Origin: CAWGXG01 sp963826505
Lineage (GTDB): Bacteria; Chloroflexota; Anaerolineae; Aggregatilineales; Aggregatilineaceae
Assembly: GCA_963826505.1 (NCBI GenBank)
Contig: CAWGXG010000008.1
Span: 1,674,001-1,738,000, forward strand
Length of the DNA stretch: 64,000 nucleotides
Reading direction: 5' to 3'
Shown here: in pieces, positions 45,872 to 54,849 of the stretch
Layout of the letters: every line of letters starts with the position of its first letter
Numbering within the stretch: the stretch's first letter is position 1
Translations under genes and position numbers: made by a program
The notes under the pieces: model-generated
Told to the model about the DNA's origin: nothing
Databases searched by the model: none
The model's input: only the letters and a program-made list of their open reading frames with translations

Positions 45872-47044
45872 TTAGAGCGTCAGGATCACAATGGCGATGA
45901 CGACCACCGCCAGCGCCGCGACCAGAATCACGAGCGTCCAAAACACTGTATCCGCCGTCTGGGGTCGCACGGGTTGAGTTGGCAGCAGCGGGCCGAGGGC
46001 TTCCAGCTCAGGCTCGGGCATCCCCTCGCCCGGATCAATATGGCCGTAGCGGGCCAGCCGCTGCCGACCGGCGGGCGGTGTTGGGCGTGTGGGCGCCAGA
46101 TAGCGCAGCAGCTCGTCAGGCACCGGCGGCGACTGATAGGCGTTGGCCGGTTTGGTGAAGACAGGATTGGGTCCTACGGGCGGCATCGCTTCGGACAGCG
46201 GCCCCGTGCCCAAGGTGCGGCGCATCACAGTGTTGAACGCGCTGCTCATCGCAGAGGCCGTCTGATAGCGTACGGCGGGCAGCTTGGTGAGCGCCTTGCG
46301 CAGCACCTCTGTGACCGAGATCGGGAGATCGGGCCGCTGCTTGAGCGGGTTGGGGATTGGCTCGTTGATGTGCTGGTGCATCAGCGCCAGCGGCGTCGCC
46401 CCGGCGAACGGCAGCGTTCCCGTCAGCATCTCGTAGAGCACGACACCCAGCGAATAAATATCGGACGTCGGCGTAATCTCTTCGCCCCGGCATTGTTCCG
46501 GCGACGCATAAGCGGCCGTGCCGATGAAAGCGCCATTTCCGGTGAGCGTTTCCGTACCGGCGGTCACGCGTGCGATCCCGAAATCACCAAGATAGGCGTT
46601 GCCCTGGGTATCGAACAGGATGTTCTGCGGCTTAATATCGCGGTGAATCACACCCTGGGTGTGCGCGTAATCGAGCGCGTCCCCGACTTGGGCCAGAATC
46701 CGCACGATCATTAGCAACGGCAGCGGCCCTTTGGCGATGCGATCGGCCAACGTGCCGCCATCGACCAGCTTCATCGCAATGTAGGGCACGTCGTCATCTT
46801 CACCGAAGTCATACACGGGCAGGATGTGTGGGTGTTTGAGGCGCGACGCCATGCGCGCTTCGCGCAGAAAGCGTTCGTGGACGGTCTCGTCGGCGGCCAG
46901 ATGCACCGGCAAAATCTTGATTGCCACTGAGCGGTGCTGTCCGTCTCGCTCGCGGGCACGATAAACAGAAGACATCGAGCCCGCGCTCAACCGTTCGAGC
47001 AGCGTGTAATGCCCGACGCTTCTCCCGATGAGATCGTGATTCAT
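45872..47044 (-). CDS. Transmembrane Ser/Thr protein kinase, C-terminal anchor
   Basis: A 390-residue Hanks-type kinase from the ATG at 47044. Motifs: VAIKILPVH (Lys), HRDIKPQNILFD (catalytic loop), DFGIAR, GTAAYASPEQ and SDIYSLGVVLYEM. The glycine-rich loop is unusual, LSAGSMSSVYRA in place of G-x-G-G-M-x-x-VY, keeping only one of the three glycines. A proline-rich linker leads to a single TM helix at the extreme C-terminus with almost no residues outside, so it lacks a sensor domain. It lies between a second kinase and a glycosyltransferase on the same strand. Confidence 0.9.
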   Translation of the reverse strand: MNHDLIGRSVGHYTLLERLSAGSMSSVYRARERDGQHRSVAIKILPVHLAADETVHERFLREARMASRLKHPHILPVYDFGEDDDVPYIAMKLVDGGTLADRIAKGPLPLLMIVRILAQVGDALDYAHTQGVIHRDIKPQNILFDTQGNAYLGDFGIARVTAGTETLTGNGAFIGTAAYASPEQCRGEEITPTSDIYSLGVVLYEMLTGTLPFAGATPLALMHQHINEPIPNPLKQRPDLPISVTEVLRKALTKLPAVRYQTASAMSSAFNTVMRRTLGTGPLSEAMPPVGPNPVFTKPANAYQSPPVPDELLRYLAPTRPTPPAGRQRLARYGHIDPGEGMPEPELEALGPLLPTQPVRPQTADTVFWTLVILVAALAVVVIAIVILTL

Positions 47045-47164
47045 CCGGCTACCACCTGCCACCACCATCAGGGCCCCCTGTTGCCAGTGTAGCACAGGTA
47101 AAAGCGCCTCTGCTGCTAGAATACTGTTAAGAAGAGTGTTGTCTACTTAACATACGTGCGGCGG

Positions 47165-49220
47165 TCAGCGCACCGAACGCGCCACCCGTGCCAACAGTTC
47201 GCGGGCCTCGTCGTACCCATCCCAGTGGACGATCGCCAGTGCCACCCAGCGCGACTCCCCGGTCGCCAACAAGATGACGGGCGGCGAAGCGCGCGTGGGA
47301 GGCAGCGTGCCGGGCAAGCGTGCGCCCACATAGCGAGCAGTATCAAACCGCTCGAATTCCGGCGCGGCAAAACGCCCCGCAACCATACAGTCAAAGGTGG
47401 ACGGTGGCCCGGCGGCGATGCGATCGCGGCACGCGGATTGGCACGCGAAAGACCTCAACCGGATCGATGCTTTGCACGGCGATCACCAGTCTGGCGGCAT
47501 CGTAGGGACCGCCGGGCGTCACCGGGCGATTCGAGAGGAACAGCGCGGGCGCGCTGCTGGCCGACAGCACCGCCAGATCGCCCTCGGTCAGACTCCACGC
47601 GCGGGGGTAATCGAACACGGTGGGCAAAGCTGGCCCACGATAGGTCGCGTCGAGCGCCAGCCCGGGCGAGAACAGCGCGCCGTAAACCAGCAGCATCCCC
47701 ATAGAGATCGTCAGCAGCGAAACGGCCATGCTGGCGTAAACGGCCAGTCGCGTCCACGTCCAGCGGCGCGTCTTCTCCGGTGGTGTGAGCGGCGTCAGAG
47801 GACGCAGCCGAGGACCATCGTGCGCGGCATGCAGCGGGCGGATCGACGGATCGGGTGCGTCTGGCTGCGCGTCGTGATTCAATACGACATCGTCTGGCGG
47901 AAAATCACCGATCGTCGGGTTCTGGGCGGCCGCAGTCTTCAACCAATCCTCGAAATCATCTGAGAAATTTGAACCCACATCAGCGGCATCCGCGAAATCT
48001 CCATCCTCGAACTCGGGGAATCCGTCAATGTCTTCGTCCTGGCCCGTCTCGACATCCGGCGCGGGCGCGTCGGGCACCGCCGCGTCGCTGAAGGAGTTGT
48101 CGAACAGGTCATCGAATGGAGCGTCATCCTGATCGTCAAACGCGTCGTCGAAGGTATCGTCGAACGGCTCGTCCGCGGTACCCGCGCCATCGTCCGCGGC
48201 CTCACCTTCTGGGGGAGCGGGCAGCAGGATCACGTTGTCGTCAGTTGCTGGGGTGTCCTGAGGTGTGCTGGGCGGTCCCATCCCCGACACGGGGCCGGAT
48301 ACCGGGCGATCGGGATCGACCGCACCAATATTGCCCACCAACCAATCGTCCCCGGAGACGGCATGCGACGGCGGCGGGTGCAACTTCAAAGCTTCGTCGA
48401 GCGCCAGGCTGAATTTCATGGCAGAGGGGTAACGACCATCCGGCAGTTTGGCCAGCGCCTTGAGCAACACGAAATAGAGTTCCTGCGGCAGTTGAGGATT
48501 AAACGCGCGCGGATTGGGCGGGTCTTCGTAGAGTTGAAGCTTCAGCAGGGCGAGCGGGCTGGGCGCCTCGAACGGCAGCCTCCCAGTCGCCATCTCAAAC
48601 ACCATTACGCCGAACGAGTAGATGTCGCTGGGCCGGTCGAGCGGCTCGCCCCGGCACTGTTCCGGTGACGCATAAGCCGCTGTGCCCAAGAACGCGCCGC
48701 GTAGGGTCACCCGTGCCGCTTCCTCGGTTTCGGCAAAAAAGGCCACGCCAAAATCGGCCAGAAAGGGCGTGCCGTTTCCGTCGAGCAGGATATTCTTGGG
48801 CTTTATATCCCGGTGGATAATGCCGCGCGCGTGGGCGTAGTCAAGCGCGCTGGCAATCTGGCGTGTCAAGCGGCCAAGCTGGCCGACCGGCAGCGGGCCG
48901 TTCCGAATCAGGTCATCCAGCGATTGTCCGCTCAGCAACTGCATGACCAGATAAGGCGTGCCGGCATCCGCGCCGTAGTCATAAACCGGCAGGATATGCG
49001 GGTGACTGAGCTGGAGCAGCGCCCGCGCCTCGCGCTCGAAACGCACTCGCACCGCTTCGTGCTCGACAAAGCGGCTGGCCAGTACCTTCAGCGCCACTTC
49101 GCGCCCATCGTCCGGGTGATAGGCGCGATACACGGTTGCCATCCCACCAGAACCGATCTTCTCAGCGATGGCGTACGGCCCAATGCGTGCGGGCAGCGGC
49201 CCCGTAGTGCCTCTGACCAT
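47165..49220 (-). CDS. Transmembrane Ser/Thr protein kinase with acidic linker and outer domain, one frame break
   Basis: About 684 residues after removing an extra base near 47429 (GTG-C-CGCGAT). Kinase motifs are canonical: GSGGMATVYRA, VALKVLASR, HRDIKPKNILLD, DFGVAF, GTAAYASPEQ, SDIYSFGVMVFEM. Next comes a linker with Asp-Phe repeats (FDDTFDDAFDD, PFDDLFDNSFSD; about residues 340-420), one TM helix (LAVYASMAVSLLTISMG), and an extracytoplasmic domain of about 150 residues ending SRWVALAIVHWDGYDEARELL. That domain may sense an envelope signal. The TPR gene lies 49 bases upstream and the second kinase 120 bases downstream, so the set is probably one operon. Confidence 0.88.
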
Positions 49221-49269
49221 CTACCGCAGTCTCCCTGTGGGCGCGCGACGGCTTGCGCGAGGTACGGTG

Positions 49270-49854
49270 TTATTCGTCTGAATCGGTGTCGGAATCGGTG
49301 TGTTCCGGCGTGGGCGGCAGACCTGTCCCGGTCAGGCGACCGCGCAGACTCAGCATTTTCCGCATCATCTTCTGGCGGGCGTTGGGATGTTTGATGAACT
49401 CAAGCCCGGCCTCATAGGTAGCCGCGGCTTTCATGAGCTGGCCGCCGCGCAACTGCAAATCGGCGATGGCGAGCACGGTCTGGCCGTAATTTTCCTCGTC
49501 GCCGCGCTCTATAAAGATCGCCGACGCTTCGCGGTAATTGGTGATAGCCTGTTCCGTGTTGCCCAATTTGGCATAAACACGCGCCATATTGCCGAGTGCC
49601 TGGGCTGTGCGTTCAGGATCGTTAATCTGCACGAAGACGGCGTGCGCCATTGTCATTTGTTCCAGCGCTTCGTCATACTGGCCCATCGAATGCAGCGCCA
49701 ACCCCAGGTTGACCTGCATCTCCGCGACCATATCGGCGGTGCCTGCGTCTTCATAGGCGGCGGCGGCCTGGCGGAATGTTTCGGCGGCGATCTCGTAATC
49801 CCCGCTCATAAATTCCGCGACGCCCTTCTCTTTCAATTCATCTGCCGTTGGCAT
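49270..49854 (-). CDS. TPR-repeat protein
   Basis: A 194-residue soluble helical protein with four or five tetratricopeptide repeats (for example EMQVNLGLALHSMGQYDEAL, TAQALGNMARVYAKLGNTEQA and GQTVLAIADLQLRGGQLMKA). AAGGAG precedes the ATG. The C-terminus ends with an acidic tail. TPRs mediate protein contacts. Its place upstream of two Ser/Thr kinases suggests an adaptor or substrate in their signalling, but this is inference. Confidence 0.85.
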   Translation of the reverse strand: MPTADELKEKGVAEFMSGDYEIAAETFRQAAAAYEDAGTADMVAEMQVNLGLALHSMGQYDEALEQMTMAHAVFVQINDPERTAQALGNMARVYAKLGNTEQAITNYREASAIFIERGDEENYGQTVLAIADLQLRGGQLMKAAATYEAGLEFIKHPNARQKMMRKMLSLRGRLTGTGLPPTPEHTDSDTDSDE

Positions 49855-49944
49855 AGTTGTGACTCCTTACCTGCTGCTGGGAAATGGAATTGTGCCCCCG
49901 TGCCTGTTTTACCCGGATTGGGCAAGTTGTGCCAGCGGGCCGCG

Positions 49945-51873
49945 TCACCGGACCGCGATCGTGCCGAGTGTGGCATATTCCGCGCCGTCAGCAGTGGGTA
50001 GGATGGTGCCGTCCCACCACGTGTACAGCTTGACGCCGACGGTATAGGTACCCGGCGCGAGATCATCGGGCAGTGGAACGACATGCGCGTCGAAGACCAG
50101 TGCGTCGGGCGCCCAGGTCGTCATCGGCGCGTCGTCCCCGGCAGGCATGCCGTCATGTTGGGCACGCAGCACGCCGTTTTGATCCAGCAGGAACACGGAG
50201 ACGGTGTAATCGACCAGGGGGACGGTGTCCGCGCTCCACCACAGCAACACGTGAGCCTCCGACCCGGCGCGGGCGGAGTTTGGCCACACGGCACGCCGCA
50301 GCGCGATCGGCGGTTGGTCCGGCCCGGCGAACTCTGCCACACGGTCCATCAGCGCGGGCCGGTCGTAACGGTAGGCGTAGATCGGGCTGCCGAGATGTTC
50401 GAAGCGCAGCGTCGCCGTGCGTTGGAATCCAGCCAGGGCCAGCACGTCGAACACGTCGTGTTTCTTGGTTTCGTCACCCCAATAAGCCAGCCACAGCCCG
50501 GGCGTATCGGCGATCAGCGCCTGCAAATGTGGGACAAACGCCGCCCCATAGCGTTTGCGCAGATCGTAGAGCGAGACGGCGCGGTCGATGCCTTCCGCTT
50601 CGCTGGGCAGCAGGTTAAGGACACGGTGCATATCATCCCCCGGCAGGTCGAGCGTCAGATGCACCCACAGCGCGGCGTGCGCGCCTTCGACGTCGATCAG
50701 GACCGGCTCGTCCCCGCCCGGATAATCGGCGGCTACGGCGGCGGCCAACTCGCGCCAAGGCGGATGGTGGAAATAGGAACTGGTCACCAGCAGGCCGTTA
50801 ACGATAATCAGCACGGTGATGAACAGCGCGCCCCAACGGTCAAACGCGCACAGTCCTACCCCTACCAGCAACGCGATGGCGGGCATGATGACCGCGATAT
50901 TGCGATCGGTGATGAGCGGGTAGCGGGTGTGCAGCGCCCAGGTGATCAGCAGCGGGACGGCGAACCACAGCACGCCCAGCAGCGCTCCCGACAGCCGCCG
51001 GTCGCGCGCTATGCGCATCAGCGGGCCGGGCAGCCGCTCGCTGATCGGCCCCCACGCGCCCACGAACATCAGCAGCAGATAGAGCGCAACCGGCTTCCCG
51101 AATGACTCGGAAGTGAGATAGTCGATGGTGGCGCGATTGAAGGGCATGCCGTGGATGTTCAATACCTCGGAATCGACCGGCGTGTTGACGAACTGGTGCA
51201 CGACGACCGGCAGCCACGGCGCGAAAGCCAGCGCAATCAGCCCATTCAGCGCCAGGAAATGCCGCCACCCGGCTCGATCGCGCAGCGTCAGCAGCGCGTG
51301 GACCAGGATCGCGAGATTGACCATGTAGCAGTAGTAATGCAGGTACAGGCCGAAGATGCTCGCCGCCACGAATCCGAACGCGGCCCCGCCGCGCGGGGAC
51401 TGCCGCCAGCGCACGTAGAAATAGGCGATGGCGATCATGGTAAAGAACACCATTGGGTAATCGCGGACTTCCTGCGTCAGGACGACCTGCTTATCCATTA
51501 GTGCGAAGGCCAGCGCCGCGCCTACACCGGCCGCGCGGTTGAACATTGCCGCGCCGAGCCGGTAGATCAGCGCCATGCTCGCAATGGAAAACAGCACCGT
51601 GATCCAGCGCAGCGCCAGCACGGTGTCGCCCGCGACCAGCGCCCAGCCGCGCAGCAGCACGGAATAGACCGGCCCGTGATGATCGACCACCATCGTCATG
51701 GTCAGGTCGCGAACGGAATCTCCACGCGCCAGCCACAGCGACCAGCCTTCATCGCCCCACAGGCCCTGCGCGTTGAGGCCGTGAATGCGCAGTGCCGAGG
51801 CCAGCAGCAGCACACCGACGGCAGCGTAAAACGTCCAATGGGATGAGGTTGAGCGGGATGGGTTCGCGGTCAT
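49945..51873 (-). CDS. GT39-like membrane glycosyltransferase with C-terminal beta-sandwich
   Basis: A 642-residue protein with about eleven TM helices. The first periplasmic loop WGDEGWSLWLARG holds the Asp-Glu pair of GT39/ArnT-type enzymes, and VVDHHGPVYSVLLRGW follows as in these families. They move a sugar from a polyprenyl-phosphate donor to lipid or protein outside the membrane. After a soluble domain, the last ~100 residues (VLLWWSADTVPLVDYTVSVF, then GTYTVGVKLYTWWDG) form the same beta-sandwich found at the end of the protein at 39.6-42.3 kb. Start at the ATG at 51873. Confidence 0.8.
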   Translation of the reverse strand: MTANPSRSTSSHWTFYAAVGVLLLASALRIHGLNAQGLWGDEGWSLWLARGDSVRDLTMTMVVDHHGPVYSVLLRGWALVAGDTVLALRWITVLFSIASMALIYRLGAAMFNRAAGVGAALAFALMDKQVVLTQEVRDYPMVFFTMIAIAYFYVRWRQSPRGGAAFGFVAASIFGLYLHYYCYMVNLAILVHALLTLRDRAGWRHFLALNGLIALAFAPWLPVVVHQFVNTPVDSEVLNIHGMPFNRATIDYLTSESFGKPVALYLLLMFVGAWGPISERLPGPLMRIARDRRLSGALLGVLWFAVPLLITWALHTRYPLITDRNIAVIMPAIALLVGVGLCAFDRWGALFITVLIIVNGLLVTSSYFHHPPWRELAAAVAADYPGGDEPVLIDVEGAHAALWVHLTLDLPGDDMHRVLNLLPSEAEGIDRAVSLYDLRKRYGAAFVPHLQALIADTPGLWLAYWGDETKKHDVFDVLALAGFQRTATLRFEHLGSPIYAYRYDRPALMDRVAEFAGPDQPPIALRRAVWPNSARAGSEAHVLLWWSADTVPLVDYTVSVFLLDQNGVLRAQHDGMPAGDDAPMTTWAPDALVFDAHVVPLPDDLAPGTYTVGVKLYTWWDGTILPTADGAEYATLGTIAVR

Positions 51874-51961
51874 GGCGGGCGATTGTACCGCGTTTGCGGG
51901 CGGGCGAGTATCGGGCAGGCCAGCCAGGGCGAGCGGATGTCGTCACCCTGGCCGGAGTGTG

Positions 51962-52708
51962 TCACAACGTGATCTCAAGAATCGCGGCAGCGATGTTGCG
52001 CAGTTCCGACGTACCCAGGCTGGCGAGCTTCATCGCCAGATCAAGATAGGGCTGGTTGCCGGGCAGCGAAACAAACTGGCGCACCTCGGCGGGCATCTCG
52101 CTGAAATGCTTGAGGTCCTCTTGCAGACTCAGGAATTCACCGACACGGTTGGCGCGTTCCAGGAAATAGGCCATGCTCACGCCACACGCCGACGCCAGAG
52201 TCATCAGTACGGGCAGCGGCACCGGGCGCGTTCCCAGCTCGTAGGCGGTGATGTTGCCCGCCGACACACCTGACTGCTCCGCGAGCTGGTCGGGCGTCAA
52301 ATCACGTTCCTCGCGGATGCCGCGCAACTGTGCCCCGATCAGCCGATTTCGCACGTCAACGTAGACCTCCGAGTCCACATCGCGGTGCTGTTCTTCGCGC
52401 AGCACAGGGTCGGCACCGAAGAAGTGACTGACCGGCAGTCCCAGGCAGTAGGCGATCAACTCCAGTTGGGGCAAGCTGGGCATCTCCGTGCCCCATTCCC
52501 AACTTTCGAGCGTATCCGTCGTAACGCCAATGTGGGCCGCGCAGCTTGGCACGGTCAGCGCTTCCGCTTCGCGGGCATCCCGAATCAACACGCCCAGAAT
52601 GCGGGCGCGCAACAGGTACAGCTCGCGGAAATCGCGCGGGGCATCCTCAGCCTGGCCTTTTTTCTCTGTTTGCCGCCGTATCCGTGCAGCAATATCGTCG
52701 AAGCTCAT
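51962..52708 (-). CDS. XRE-family regulator with two helix-turn-helix domains
   Basis: From the ATG at 52708 (CGGAGGTG upstream) it has 248 residues. Two HTH_3 domains are visible: one about residues 40-95 (AAHIGVTTDTLESWEWGTEMPSL) and one about 125-180 (LAEQSGVSAGNITAYELGTRPV). Each is followed by a helical segment with a GLPVSHFFG or GVSMAYFLE phrase typical of this family. The C-terminal 60 residues are helical. It is probably a repressor or activator. Its own promoter lies 36 bases upstream. Targets are unknown. Confidence 0.85.
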   Translation of the reverse strand: MSFDDIAARIRRQTEKKGQAEDAPRDFRELYLLRARILGVLIRDAREAEALTVPSCAAHIGVTTDTLESWEWGTEMPSLPQLELIAYCLGLPVSHFFGADPVLREEQHRDVDSEVYVDVRNRLIGAQLRGIREERDLTPDQLAEQSGVSAGNITAYELGTRPVPLPVLMTLASACGVSMAYFLERANRVGEFLSLQEDLKHFSEMPAEVRQFVSLPGNQPYLDLAMKLASLGTSELRNIAAAILEITL

Positions 52709-52743
52709 TCCCACACCTCCGAGGGCGGCCACCGTTTGGAGCA

Positions 52744-52772
52744 ATTATACGAGGTCACTCCGCACGGCGCAA
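52744..52772 (-). promoter_or_regulatory. Sigma-70 promoter for the XRE regulator
   Basis: On the minus strand TTGCGC (52772-52767) and TATAAT (52749-52744, consensus) are 17 bases apart, giving a leader of about 30 bases. In the 356-base gap 52709-53064 I see nothing else I can support. Confidence 0.55.
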
Positions 52773-53064
52773 AGCCGCAAGCGCCTGGCAGCCGTTGAGC
52801 GACCGTAGGGCAGCCAAGATGCGCCCGGCCCTCGCCTATGCCATACTTGCATTTACAGATCAACGCATCAACTCGACCCTGGCAGACTTGATGGGAATGC
52901 GCTATAGTGCCGTGCGTGGTTATCGGCGCATGGGATGGTATGCTGCGCACATTGGAATGATGGTCAATCGCATCGTGTATTGGAAGCTCTGGCTCACGCA
53001 GCGGCCAGTGAGCCAACCGCAACAGCGCGCCGGCTGGGGGATTGGCGAAGGAGTATAACAAGTA

Positions 53065-54723
53065 ATGGGATCGAACCGGACGGGCAAAACAAGCACCGGC
53101 GAACATCAACGTGTGCCCTCGACGGTGCCAAACGATTACGATCACCTGGGCGTCCCCACCGAAGTCAACATGCCCCTTAACGCGACACGCCGCAAGAAGG
53201 GCCACGCCCGGCGACGGCGCAACCGTATGCCCAACTGGATGAAGGCGCTTCTGGCGCTGGCGGGCGCGGGTCTGGCCGTGGCGGTAATCGGGCTGGTGAT
53301 CTTCGCTATCGCGTTTCCGCCGTTTTTCCGCTCATTGGAGCCTCGCTACCAACAGCGGTTGATCGATATGTTCCCGCCCTTTGACGCTTTGCGACCTACC
53401 GTACCGTTCGAGGTGATTCCGACAGTGGCAGGAGGTTCTAGCAGCGACGCGGCCCAGCAGTTGCTCTTCGCGGAGGAAGATACGGCGACGCCCAAACCTA
53501 CGGAAAGCGCGGGGCAAGACCCCGCGACGCTCCAGCCGTTGGTCGATCCGGCGGACGTAGCCACGCCTGCTCCAACGCTGACTCCGACAGAAAGCGTGGG
53601 TGGCATCCCGGTCGGACAGATCAATACGCCCGTGCCGACCATGCTCCCAGTGTACAGCGCGCCGACCCAATCTACGCAATTGCTGCCTTCGGTCACTCCG
53701 GTCGCGGTAGCGGCGGCACCCCAGGCAGCCAGCGATACTCCCCTGCCCGCAACGTATAAGCTCGATCTGTCGCGTGTCCGCTACGAGCAGCAGGGCTGGA
53801 ACAACTGCGGCCCCACGACCATGACCATGGCGCTATCGTATTACGGCTGGACGAGCAATCAAGAGGTCGCGGCCAGTTGGATGAAACCCAACGTCGAGGA
53901 CAAGAACGTCAGCCCGTGGCAGATGGTACGCTTCGTCAACGATAATACCGGCGTCAAAGCGTTGTACCGCTTCGGCGGCACGACTCAGGTGCTCAAACGG
54001 CTGCTGGCGGCGAATTTTCCGGTCGTGATTGAGGAGAGCATCCAGCCGGCTAACGAAGGCTGGATGGGCCATTATGTGCTGTTGATCGGGTATGACGATT
54101 ACCAGCAAGAGTTTCTCACGTTTGACAGCTATCTGGGCAGCAATCAGCAGCAGGGGCGTCCCAGCCCATACAGCGCCTTCGACGATCACTGGCGGCAGTT
54201 CAACCGAATGTTCATCGTCGTGTACGAATCTTCGCGCGAAATGGAGCTGCGTGCCGCACTGGGCGACTATGTCGATCCGCAGTATGGCTATGTCACCGCG
54301 CGCGATCAGGCTCGCGACGAGGCCCGCCGCGACCGCGAAGACAAGTTCGCGTGGTTCAATATGGGATCGGCGTATGTATTGCTGAAAGAATACGACAACG
54401 CCGCCTACGCTTTTGACGAGGCGCTGCGCCTGGGCCTGCCGTTCCGCATGTTGTGGTACCAGTTCGGCCCGTACGAAGCCTATCTTTACAGCGGGCGCTA
54501 CAGCGACGTGATCGTCTATGCGAACTCGACCATTGGCACGACGCCCTACGTAGAGGAGTCGTATTATTACGAGGGCATGGCCTATGCCGCGCAGGGCGAG
54601 ACGCAAGCTGCGCTCAGCAAATTCAATGAAGCACTGAAATACAACAAGAACTTCTTCCCGGCGACGGAAGCCAAGGCCGAGGTCGAGGCGGGGACGTTCT
54701 CCGTTGCCAACGCCGGTTCTTAA
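53065..54723 (+). CDS. Membrane-anchored C39-like cysteine peptidase with TPR tail
   Basis: A 552-residue protein. AAGGAG lies before the ATG at 53065. A basic N-terminus leads to one TM helix (about 60-90), then a Thr/Pro-rich stalk. The C39_2-type peptidase domain has the catalytic Cys in QQGWNNCGPTTM (C248), His in GHYVLLIGYD (H336) and Asp in LTFDSYLG (D354). The tail (about 400-540) carries TPR-like repeats (AWFNMGSAYVLLKEYDNAAYA, YYEGMAYAAQGETQAAL). No ABC transporter domain or peptide substrate gene is adjacent. It would act outside the membrane, perhaps in protein or peptide processing. Confidence 0.82.
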   Translation: MGSNRTGKTSTGEHQRVPSTVPNDYDHLGVPTEVNMPLNATRRKKGHARRRRNRMPNWMKALLALAGAGLAVAVIGLVIFAIAFPPFFRSLEPRYQQRLIDMFPPFDALRPTVPFEVIPTVAGGSSSDAAQQLLFAEEDTATPKPTESAGQDPATLQPLVDPADVATPAPTLTPTESVGGIPVGQINTPVPTMLPVYSAPTQSTQLLPSVTPVAVAAAPQAASDTPLPATYKLDLSRVRYEQQGWNNCGPTTMTMALSYYGWTSNQEVAASWMKPNVEDKNVSPWQMVRFVNDNTGVKALYRFGGTTQVLKRLLAANFPVVIEESIQPANEGWMGHYVLLIGYDDYQQEFLTFDSYLGSNQQQGRPSPYSAFDDHWRQFNRMFIVVYESSREMELRAALGDYVDPQYGYVTARDQARDEARRDREDKFAWFNMGSAYVLLKEYDNAAYAFDEALRLGLPFRMLWYQFGPYEAYLYSGRYSDVIVYANSTIGTTPYVEESYYYEGMAYAAQGETQAALSKFNEALKYNKNFFPATEAKAEVEAGTFSVANAGS

Positions 54724-54751
54724 ACCCGGCATACGACCTGTCACCACCAAT

Positions 54752-54790
54752 TGAGGGCGTCAGTGATCGCACGGATGGCGCCCTCATTGT
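54752..54790 (+). terminator. Rho-independent terminator after the C39-like gene
   Basis: TGAGGGCG and CGCCCTCA form an 8-base stem with a loop of about 19 bases, followed by TTGTTAT. Confidence 0.6.
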
Positions 54791-54849
54791 TATCTCTGCT
54801 GCACTCACGGATTCACCCAGCGGACACCAGCCGACCGGAGCATTGACCC

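Noticed and set aside
52709..53064. Short plus-strand gene starting near 52819
   Set aside because: The open frame has no ribosome-binding site, no conserved pattern and overlaps the C39 gene leader; not supportable.
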